Under the pieces are notes generated by a model. That model had not been told where the DNA came from. It made no database searches and saw only the letters and a list, made by a program, of their open reading frames with translations. A program made the position numbers and the translations under genes. A DNA stretch of 64,000 nucleotides from Trichopus zeylanicus subsp. travancoricus (lineage: Eukaryota; Streptophyta; Magnoliopsida; Dioscoreales; Dioscoreaceae), in NCBI GenBank assembly GCA_005019695.1, contig RXID01021791.1, positions 310,001 through 374,000 on the forward strand. Reading direction: 5' to 3'. Of this stretch, positions 10,690 to 21,354 are shown piece by piece. Every line of letters begins with the position of its first letter. The first letter of the stretch is position 1.

Positions 10690-11035
10690 AAAACCAAGAG
10701 GAGCACAAACACTCAAGATTCTCCTAATAACTTAGGAGAGTTACAAGGATGTGAAATAAAATATTACAATAAAAAAAAATACTCAACAAGATCCTCTCAA
10801 AGTAGATAATAAGCCAAATTTGAGGATATGGATGTTAAACCTAAGTAGAGCTCTTGTTTGAGGCTAGGAGGATTTGGGAGTTCGGATCTAGCTCTAAGAA
10901 GGTTAAGTTAACTCATTAGGTTGAGCAAAGAAGTCCCAAATCCTTTTATAACCATTGAAACCAAAATTTAACTATTTGGAATCACCCTTAGAATTATCTA
11001 TTAAGTTAGGATGACTGAACTTATATATGAATCGA
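10690..11035 (-). repeat. Probable R-U5 end and core promoter of a gypsy LTR
   Basis: The minus strand has TATAAAAGG (10950-10942), then a leader of about 250 bp ending near GTGGGGCAAAACTTGC, directly upstream of the gag relic on the same strand. This fits a 5' LTR half. The upstream (U3) part is cut off by the microsatellite that begins at about 11036. No partner LTR was found. Confidence 0.4.
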
Positions 11036-14000
11036 TAATAATATTATTACTATTATACTACAACTACTAATAATATACTATTACTTTTATTACTACTATA
11101 CTATTAATTATTGTTACTACCACAACTACTATTACAACAACAACTAATATTACTACTGCTATTATACTGCTATAACTTTTACTACCATAACTACTATTAC
11201 AAGAATAACCACTACTAATATTAAAACTACTACTATTGCTACTACTGTTATTATTATTACGACTACTGCTATTATTATTATTACTACTATTACTATAAAT
11301 ACTATTACTACTATGACTGCTATTATTATACTACTATACTATTGCTGTTATTATAGTACTACTATTGCTACTACTGCTACTACTACTACTATAACTACTA
11401 CTACTAATACAATAATAAGAACAACTACTACTATAACTACTACTATACTACTATTGATACTGCTACTACTATTACTCTTAGTACTATAGTTACTACTACT
11501 ATATTGCTATTACTATTTTTAATACTATTATTATTACTACTACTGTTGTTATTGTTACTATAATAATAACAACTACTACTATGGCTACTATACTGCTATT
11601 ATTAGATCTACTGGTACTCTACTATATTATTACTACTTTTACTGCTACTATTACTATAATATTACTATTACTACTACTACTACTGTTACTATTATTACTA
11701 CTAAACTACTACTATTGATACTATATTATTATTACAACTGTTATTACTACTATTACTATCACTAATGTTATTTTACTACTATTACTACTATTACTATTAC
11801 TTCTATTACCACAATAATTACTAGTATACTACTATTAATAATATACTGGAATTACGATTACTATTGCTACTACAACTACAACTATTATTCTACTATTATT
11901 ATTAGACTACAACTACTACTCTACTACTATAACTACTATTGCAACAACTACAACAACTATTATTACTTCGGTTGTACAACAACTATTGCTCTTATTACTA
12001 ATAATATTACTATTATATTACTACTATCTTACTACAACAACTACTAGTAATGTCATTACTACTACTATTATTATAATACCATAACAACTTCTAGAACAAA
12101 TATAGTATTACATCAATACTGTTGTATTACTACTATTACTACTAGTACTGCTACTACTACTGCTACTATTATTATTATATTGCTATCACTAAAAGTAAAC
12201 TACTACCTATTGCTACTACTATTACTACTATAATTACTATTACTATTATGATATTACTATACTATTGTTGTACTGTTACTATTACTATTACCACTACTAA
12301 TACTATTATTATATTATCGCATCTATTACTACTGATACTACTACTATTGTTATTACTACTATTACTATTATTATTACTATTACATTATTGCTATTAATAC
12401 AACTATAGTACCACTACGATTACTATTGCCACTACTACTAGTAGTACCACGACAATTATACAAATATTAATACTAATACTACTACTATCATTACTATACT
12501 ATAATTACTAATATTAGTACTAGACTACTGTTATACTAGAATTACTAACATCAGTACTAAACTACTATTAGTACTATGACTACTAGTATTACTACTATAC
12601 TACTATTACTATTACTACTACCATTACTATTATTATACTACTTTTATTGTTATTACTGTTACCACTATTATACTGCTATTATAATACTACTGCTATTACT
12701 ATTACGTTACTACTACAACTACTACTATTACTGTTATATTGATAATACAAATATTGCTACTAATAATATTATTATATTACTATTACGACTACTACCACTA
12801 CCATATAACTAGTACTATTATTACAACCACTACTACAACTACTGTAATTACCACTATTACTACTATAATACTACTGCTATTATTATTATAATTCTACAAC
12901 TACAACTACTACTATACTACTATAGTTCTACTATTATCACTACTGCTACTATTTCTCTACAATAACGATTGTTATACAACTACTATTACTACTACTATAT
13001 AACTACCAGTACTAGTACTACTATACAACTATTAGTACTACTACTATTACTATACAACTATTAGTACTGTTACTACTGTTAATACTACTACTATATAACT
13101 ATTAGTACTACTATGACTGTTACTACTATTTCAATAACTATTACTGCTAGTATTACTATTACTATACTACTAGTAGTGTTATTATTACAACTACTATTAA
13201 TATTACCACTGCTATTTTAATAATAACTACTTCAACTGCTAGTTTACTAATAATACTATTAGTATTACTGTTACTATTATTACAATACTACTATTACTAC
13301 TACTTATATTAGAACTATACTATTACTATTGTTAATACTATTACTTAAATATAGTACTAGTATTATTACTACTACCAATACAATACTAATAATAATATTC
13401 TACTATTACCATAACTACTATTATTACTACTATGATAATATTATTATTACTATTACAATTACTATATCACTGTTATTATGTTACTAGTACTAGTATAACA
13501 ATTACTACTACTAAAAGTATTTTTGTCACTACTACTTCAACTGTTATTAGTCTACTACTAATACACCATTACTACACTATTACTAGCACTACTAGTATTA
13601 TTGCTACTGATACTACTACTATAACACAATCATACTATTATTATTATTATTATTATTATTATTACTACTACTAATATATTATTGCTTCTACTAGTAATAC
13701 TACAACTATTATTATTACTATTACTATACTATTATAACTACTATTTCTATTACAATTATACTACTATTATTGTTACTAATACTATATAGTACTATTACTA
13801 TTATATTTATACTGTAACAACTACTATTGTTATAATTAGTAGTGTACTATTATTACTACTACTACCATGATTACTATTTTTACTACTACTACAATGACAA
13901 TACTATTATTACTGCTATTAGAAGTTCAACAACTACTACTATAATAATATTAGTTTTAATACTACTACTATATTACTTCTATTACTACTATACTAGTACT

Positions 14001-17000
14001 ATTATAACTACTGCTATTATACTACTATTTTGATTACAATAATTACTAATACAATAATTACTACTACTACTAATATAACTACATTACTATAACTACTACT
14101 ACTAGTAATAGTAGTACTAGTACTATTACTGAAACTATTACTAGTACTATATCACTATCACAACTATACTACTACTGCTACTATAGTACTTCTACTACTG
14201 TTACTACAATACTATATTACTACTAGTACTACTATTACTATACTGATACTATTATACTATTATTATTACTATTGCTACTACTTCTGCTACTATTGCCTCA
14301 ACTATCATTACTACTAGTACTTGTACTATACAATTTCTACAACTATTACTATTATTACTACTACCATACCGCAACTATTATTGCTATAATATTATTATAT
14401 TACTTCTATACTATTATTATATTTATAGTACTAGTACAATTATTTCTACTACTACTACTAGTATATGATTACTTTTACTCCTACTAATATTATTATAACT
14501 ACTATTCCTACTACTACTATATTACTATTACTATTATTACTATTCTATTGCTATTGCTTTTACTACTATTACTAATATTACTATATTACTATTATTACTC
14601 TCACCATTATACTACTATTACTATTATTATAGCTACCACTACTACTATTACTATTACTACTGCTATTACTACTAATTCTACTATTGATACAATTAATATA
14701 TTTCTACTTCTACTACTACTCTATCTATTATTACTACTACTTCTATTATTACTACAATAACTATCACTAGTATTATTTCTATATTAATACAACAACAACA
14801 ACAATTAGTACTACTTCTATATTAATAGTATTACTTCTATATTAACACTACTACTGCTATTACAATTATGACTATAATACTATTGCTACTTCTATGATAA
14901 TACTGGTACAAGTATTGTTATTACTACTATCACTATCATATTATTACTACTATTATATTCCTACTATCACTACTACTACTACTACTACTACTATTGCTAC
15001 TACTCATACTACTATTGCATGCTACTACTGTTTCTATTGTTACCACTATTACTATTATAATAACTATATCACTTTTAATACTACTACTATTACAACTAGT
15101 AGTAGTACTACTGGCACTACTACTAATCTATTACTACTACTACAAATATATTACCACTATTAGTATTACTCCTACTATTACTACTACTATTACTATAATT
15201 ACTAGTACTACCACTTCTGTTACTACTATTACTATTACTACTATTACCATGACTAATATGTTATTGCTACTACTATTATTATTATTATTACTACTACTAC
15301 TGCCACTATTACTGTGACTATTATACTCCTTTGACTATTACTGCTACTAGTATTATTTCAACTATCACTACTATTATAATGCTACTATACTACTATACTG
15401 CTACTAATAGTAATACTACTACTAGTACTACTACAACCACTACTGTTAATGTTACTACTACTATTACTATGCAACTATTACTGCTACTATAATTATAACT
15501 ATAATATTGCTACTTCTACTACTGCTACGAATACCACTATACCACAACAATAATAATTATTATTCCTACTATACTTTTATTATTATTACTGCTACCACTG
15601 TAACTAGTACTATACTACTACTGTTATCACTACTACTACTACAATTCTAATACTACTATTAATGCTAGTACTTTATTATTGCTTTTGCTACTAGTATAAC
15701 TAAATTACTACTATCACTACTATTATACTAAAATTACTAATATTACTATATTATTACTATTACTATTATTACAACAACAATAATAATTACTACTACTACT
15801 AGTACTACTGCTACTACTATTAGTACTATTATTAATACTACTATTACTATAACAACAATAAATACTGCTACTATAACTACTACTACGCTACTATTACTTC
15901 TACCACTATTAATATAATACTACTATTATTATATTAGTATTATTACTATTGTTACTATATTTCTACTACTTCTACTATTACAACAACTACACTATTATTA
16001 TTACATTTACTACTACTACTTGTATTGTTGCTACTGCTACTACTACTATTACTTCTACACTTACTGCTAATATAACTTGTACTACTACTACTACTTATAC
16101 TGTTAGTACAATTAATATATTATTATTTCTAATATGACATCTTTTATTACTATTACTACTGCTATAGTTACTACTATTACTAGTACTTCTACTAGTATAA
16201 CAACTACTACAACTATTACTACTTCTACTACAGCCATGACTATAATACTACTACTACTGCTACTGCTATATTTACTATTATTACTAGTATTTCTATAATT
16301 ACTACTATTACAATTGCTATACTTCTATTATTAATGCTACTACTACTAATACTAGTATACTACTGCTATTACTACTACTATACTGATACTACTACTACTG
16401 CTGCTTCTATTACTACTACTACTAATACTATATCATTTATATTACTACTACTATTACTATTACAACTAGTAGTAGTACTACTGGTAGTAAATACTACTAC
16501 TAATACTGTTACTACTATTATGATTATATCACCACTATTACTTCTACTATTACTTGTACTTCTATTAATATTATTATAATAATAACTATTACTACTATAA
16601 TTACTTCTACTATATCTACTATATTACTACTACAACTGCTACGACTAACATATGATAGCTACTTTTGCTACTACTACTATTACTTCTACTTCTATTAATA
16701 TTATTATAACAATAACTATTACTACTATAATTACTTCTACTATATCTACTATATTATTATTACTACTACTACTACTACTATGACTAACATATAATAACTA
16801 CTTTTGTTACTATTACTACTATTACAACTAACATATAATAGCTACTTTTGCTACTACTACTATGCTATTATTATTATTATTACTATACAACTACTACTAT
16901 TGCTATTAATACTACTACTACTATGGTGTTACTACTACTACTATTGTGCTACTATTCCTACTATTATTATTATTATTATACTGCTACTATTATTATCACT

Positions 17001-17660
17001 ATTATTGCTATTATTATCACTTCTACTTTACTACTAGTACTATGTTAGTACTACTATTACTATTACTGCTACTACTACTAGTGCTATTACTTTTACTACT
17101 ACTATACTACTACTACTATATTATTTTTAGTACTACTACTATATTATTACTGTTGTCACTACTACTAATATACTACTACTACTTGTACTATACTATTCTT
17201 ACTAGTAGTGTTATATAACTACTACTACTATAATACTTCTACTATTACTATTGTTATTCTATTAATACTACTACTACTACTACTGCTACTATACTAGTAC
17301 TACTAGTAGTATTATTACTATTATATTACTATTACTATGACTAGTAGAGCTACTTTATTTCTACTGCTACTACTAGTATTATTACTATTATAATAACTAC
17401 TACTAATAGTATTAGTACAACTGTTGCTACTACTATTACTACTATCACTAGTACTAGTACTACACTACTACTACTACTGCTGCTGCTGCTGCTACTACTA
17501 CTATTATTGCTGTTGCTACTACTAGTACTACTATGACCACTACTACTTGTAATAGTATTACTACTAGTACTACTACAACACTACTATTAATACTATATCA
17601 CAACTATTATTATATTACTACTATTATTTTTACTACACTTCTATTAGTACTACTACTTCT
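11036..17660. repeat. 6.6-kb imperfect trinucleotide microsatellite, (TAY)n
   Basis: Over some 6.6 kb the plus strand is almost wholly built of ACT, ATT and some GCT triplets, with very little G. A-pyrimidine-T keeps a three-base period with frequent phase slips and short (AGT) or (ACA) patches. It is not a simple expansion of one triplet, since ACT and ATT alternate irregularly. Local segmental copies occur: TCTATTAATATTATTATAA at 16561 and 16691, TAACATA...AGCTACTTTT-type blocks at 16646, 16785 and 16829, and ACAACTAGTAGTAGTACTAC near 15092 and 16462. The Leu/Tyr/Thr/Ile-rich frames of 60-107 codons here are by-products. It is bordered by a gypsy LTR relic on the left and a copia LTR on the right. 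Confidence 0.95.
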
Positions 17661-18238
17661 TTTGAGTTTAGATGTCTCAAACTTGGATTGAAGTGTCAAT
17701 TAAAATTGGAACCTAAAGTTAGATTTTAATTTATTTCTGATTTTGAATGCCTATTATGTAATATTAGAAATTATAATCAAAGTAGAACTTAGACTTAACA
17801 AGAGCTTATAGATACTCTAGTAATATATTGGATTTATGTGTTGTGTTAAGGTTGAACTAGAGAGAAATAGAGAGAATAGATATAAGGAGAAAGAGAAAGA
17901 GTGTTTTCTCTAATGTGTAAGTCTTTTTGGTGCTTCTTGGTGATATCTTATGGTGATTCCTGATAGTACTTCTTTAGAGATTCTCTCTAAAGATGGAGAC
18001 ATTACTGAAACTTGGTGAAGAGTTTAGTTCGACAACAAAGAGTGGAGTCTTTCTTATAAACTCTTGCAAAGCTTATTAATAGTGAATCTCTCTCTTCTCA
18101 TATGGACGTAACCTAATTTTAAGTGAATCATGTATATGCTATCTCTCTTTTTGTTATTTGGTTTTATCTTACATTACCTCTCTTTTCTTATATTTGAGAG
18201 TAAGGTGATCCATAAATCTCCGTTATTAATCATCACAA
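17660..18238 (+). repeat. 5' LTR of the second TR-GAG copy
   Basis: Homologous in order to the 5775-6319 LTR read on the minus strand: GAGTTTAGATGTCTCAAAC, GAACTAGAGAGAAATAGAGA, GTGGAGTCTTTCTT and AAGGTGATCCATAAATCTCC all have counterparts. The start directly abuts the microsatellite and its terminal TG is not preserved. About 579 bp. Confidence 0.85.
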
Positions 18239-18241
18239 TAA

Positions 18242-18254
18242 TTAGTATCAGAGC
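18242..18254 (+). promoter_or_regulatory. Primer-binding site, initiator tRNA-Met type
   Basis: TTAGTATCAGAGC, one base off the perfect site seen at 7706-7718. Confidence 0.82.
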
Positions 18255-18261
18255 CTAGTGG

Positions 18262-19060
18262 TAAAAAACTAAATTTCAAAGTCCTTACTTGAGGTGGATA
18301 ACTTTGATGGTAAGATAATTTTGCCTGATGGCAGAAGAAGATGAAGGCAATTCCTATTTACTAAGATTTACAAAGACGTTAGAGAGTAAAGAAAAGAAGC
18401 TAGCTAAGATGAGCAATGAATGGAAGAGATAGATTAGAAGACATTGAATTTAATTATTCTAAGCCTATCAGATGAGGTTTTGTACAATGTCATTGATGAG
18501 GAGATAATAGTGGACTTTTGTCTAGTCAAAGCCCTAGAGGTTGTATATGTCAAAAAGATTCACAAACAAAATTTTCTTGAAATAGCAATTATACAGACTA
18601 CTTATTAGTGAAGGTGTAACTGTGTTGCATCACCTAAATACCTTCAATAAGATTATCAATGATTTACTAAAAGTTGATGTGAAGTTTGAAGATAATGACA
18701 AGGCAATAATTTTTTTGATATCTCTTCCTGCTTTGTATGGTTATATTATGAGCACAATTCTTTATGGTAAAAAAACTCTCAAGATAGAGGAGGTAACAAC
18801 TAGTTTTCTTTTTAATGAGAAAGAGACAAAACTCCAATATCAGTATTGAGATAGGTGAAGGATTAGTGGCTCATGGAAGAGAAAGATTGAGAGAACATGG
18901 AGAATGCAAACAACGAACCAAATGAAAATTGAAGATAAAGATTAAATGTTCTTTGTGTAAGAAGTATAGCCATATCTGATGGTATTATCCAGAGCTTGGG
19001 AAGATAGAGTTTTGTAATATAACAATAAATGTGATAGATGTTACTTCTTAAAATAGTGTG
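18262..19060 (+). pseudogene. copia gag of the second TR-GAG copy
   Basis: Plus-strand frames match the gag at 6781-7686: EVDNFDGK-like start near 18290, then 18622-18849 with LHHLNTFNKIINDLL, VKFEDNDKA and ISLPALYGYIMSTIL. The knuckle near 18947-18990 reads CSLCKKYSHI-stop-WYY, so its last Cys is Tyr and an internal Arg codon became a stop. The start codon region is mutated (the family ATG is not kept near 18270). Several further stops and frameshifts make it non-functional. Confidence 0.82.
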
Positions 19061-19079
19061 GATGGAGATATTTTTATAA

Positions 19080-19625
19080 TATTCATAGAGATCAACACTT
19101 TTGATGAGCGGATTTTAAATTTTGATATTTCTTACCATATTTGCTATAGTAAGGATTGGATTATTTCTTATGAGGGGAATAAGAAAAAAGGTACTATTTG
19201 ATTGGGTGATAAATTAACCTATGAGATTGCTACTGTGAGAGTAGTCAAAATTTAGATGTTTAATTGACCAGTTCACACTCTTGTTTAGGTGAGACATGTC
19301 CCCAAGATGCAAAAGAACCTAATTTCACTTAGTGCATTACACTCAAAAGGTTGTAGTTCTTTAGCAAGAGATGGAGTCATAAAGGTGGTGCATAACATTA
19401 AGATCATGATAAAAGGAGAGAAATGCGAGAATATTTATCAATTGGTAGAAAACACCATTATAGGTAGAGTTTTGATGGCTATAGTTGTGAGGAGGAAGTG
19501 TGATACATGAATTGATTTGGTGGGAGATAGGCATTCTTCTTGAGTTACTTTTGCTATGGTAGTAGACACAGGACTTTCGAAAGACTTCCAGAAGTACAAG
19601 GCTATAAGCATGAAGAATGGATATG
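19080..19625 (+). pseudogene. copia protease relic and pre-integrase stub
   Basis: RILNFDISYHICYSKDW (from about 19093) corresponds to the family protease core WILDSxCSYHMCxxKDW. The catalytic Asp reads Asn and the D-S-G/A triad is lost. VRHVPKMQKNLISLSALHSKG (from 19289) is the linker before pre-integrase. FQKYKAISMK near 19590 is the last part shared with the 5775-8265 copy (FQKYKTVDMK). The segment is missing from the smaller copy only in its first part (the active site). Confidence 0.75.
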
Positions 19626-20432
19626 TTTGAGGCAATGTTTACCACAATTAAATTTGATTAAAATATGATTAAAATTGAAACTTGCATACTACTAAATTCT
19701 AGCTTAAGTGTGGGTCTCAATTAAATCTAATCACAGTCAAATTTGACCAAAAATTAGATTTAATTCGGATTGAAGTCTTAAGAAATTTGAGCTCAAGCTA
19801 AAGTGGATTGAGGGGGCTGGATATTTGAGCCAAAATTGGCCCAAAACTCATCCAAAATATTTGTTAAAACTAAAAATATAAGTATTTTATAAATAGTTTC
19901 TTAGATTAAATAAATTCTTATAAAAAGATTTCTGACTAGATTTTTCTTACAAATAGGCCCCTCAGATAAGTATTTTATGAAAAAATCTAATAAAACCCTA
20001 AGCAAAATCTAAGATTTGTAAATAAATTCCTCAAAAGATCAATAATTATAATTTGATCATTATAAAATTCATGGTTTGTGAATAAGCCCTCCAAGAATTT
20101 CATATTCACAAATAAACTCCTAAAATTTCTATCTTTCACATAAAAGTCACTTGATATTTACAAATAGGTCTAAATTTTACGTAGAAAGCCTGCTGAAAGT
20201 TTCAAAAAAATTACAAACAAGTCCTTTTTACAAAAAAATCCATCAAACTTATAAAATTATAATTTAGTCTAATTTTTAGAAAAAATTGGAAATAGCCTCT
20301 CTATTAGCCATATCCATCCATAACCAATTCAAACAACAAATCATTATCCATAGCCAATTTCAAAATAAATAATGATCATCCATATCTATGATTTAAGATT
20401 TAGAATGACGATGGATCCAATCTCAATATCAC

Positions 20433-20439
20433 TATAAAA
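20433..20439 (+). promoter_or_regulatory. LTR TATA box
   Basis: TATAAAA in the context ATCACTATAAAATATGGCAG. The same context (CATCACTATAAAATCTAGCAG) recurs at 53755-53761, and TATAAAA also at 55854-55860 in the third copy. Conservation among diverged copies marks it as the probable LTR core promoter. Confidence 0.65.
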
Positions 20440-20530
20440 TATGGCAGAGTTGTGCAAAAAAGGAGGAATGAAGAGTTAGATTGGGAAGCTAAAAAAAAAA
20501 CTTCAAACTGGAAAGAAGAAAATATAGAAG

Positions 20531-20595
20531 GTAAGTTCTTAGCTCTTTTTTTCTTCTTTTTATTATCTCTTTACTCTTCTCTATATCATTTTTAG
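20531..20595 (+). other. Possible leader intron, 65 bp
   Basis: AAG|GTAAGTTCTTAGC, a long T/C-rich tract, then TTTTTAG|GAGG. Counterparts: 53871-53937 (GTAAGTTCTTAGC to TTTTCAG, 67 bp), 34712-34772 (GTGAGC to TTGTAG, 61 bp) and a weaker 56010-56087. The donor lies 98 bp after the TATA box. A pyrimidine-rich leader without splicing is the alternative. Confidence 0.45.
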
Positions 20596-21354
20596 GAGGT
20601 TTCACTACTTCATCCCTGCATTCACTCCCTATTATTGCCCCCTTCCATACTGGAGATGTCACAAGAACTTCCTCAACGGTGATGCCTAGTGCCAAAATTG
20701 GTTCAGGCATGGCATGCACTTCCTTGCTTGGGCCAATAGCATCCATGACCTATGCCCAGCGTATGCCCTTCCTCCATTTTCTCTCAAGCCCTCATATGGC
20801 CTGAACCATCGAAAGCTCACCTGCTCGCTAGCTTTTCACCTTGCTCTACCCATCTTACTCTATACCCGACCTAATTTTGTCATCCTCTTCTTCGAGCAGC
20901 CACCTACCCATCGACCTTGTACCCTATTTTGCACACTACACCATCCTCGGGCTGTCTTCTCTCCTTGCTGATGACCAACTCCCTTTGGTTTTTACTATTG
21001 CTGCTTGAGAGCCTCCCCAAGGCCTAATGCCGCTGTAGCCATGAAAGCCCATAACCAAGCTAGCCTCACCTCTGTGCCACCCCAGAGCTCACCCACCATT
21101 TGCTTGATGCTCATGGACCAAGGTTCACCTCAATCATCGTCCACCTGATGCTCCTGCACCAAGCTCCATTGCGCCTCCAGCTAGGATCTCACTAGATCCT
21201 AATCAGCTGAGCCTCGCACCACCTGTACAGGATTGAGTCCCCCCCTTGTTCCCTACTGGCAGCTTAGGTGGGGCTAGATTCGGTCAAGATCCAACTAAAT
21301 CTAGCCATGTACCCAAATGAACGTTGAGCCCTTGCTCTAGTTTGAAGCAAAACC
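20596..21354 (+). other. GC-rich LTR block 1 (non-coding)
   Basis: Much richer in G+C and CpG than its surroundings. Homologous blocks are at 34773-35210, 44860-45540, 53938-54600 and 56088-56420 (shared pieces: TTATTGCCCC, ACAAGAACTTCC, GATCTGGCC, GAGCCCTTGCTC). Frames are not conserved between copies, so it is probably non-coding leader DNA. It ends at a G20 run. Confidence 0.6.

Larger units (their letters stand above)
17660..19627 (+). mobile_element. Second copia TR-GAG family copy, 3' truncated
   Basis: The plus-strand copy has an LTR (17660-18238) collinear with the reverse complement of 5775-6319, PBS (18242-18254), gag, a protease segment and the pre-integrase stub. At 19628 it stops abruptly where a Tat-like LTR begins. 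Its polypurine tract and 3' LTR are missing. It is more diverged than the 5775-8265 copy, with many stops. Unlike that copy it keeps the protease core region, so it stands closer to the ancestral layout. Confidence 0.85.

Noticed and set aside
12576..17218. Open frames of 60-107 codons rich in Leu, Tyr, Thr and Ile
   Set aside because: They are readings of the triplet microsatellite, which rarely forms stops in some phases; no domain and no codon structure.
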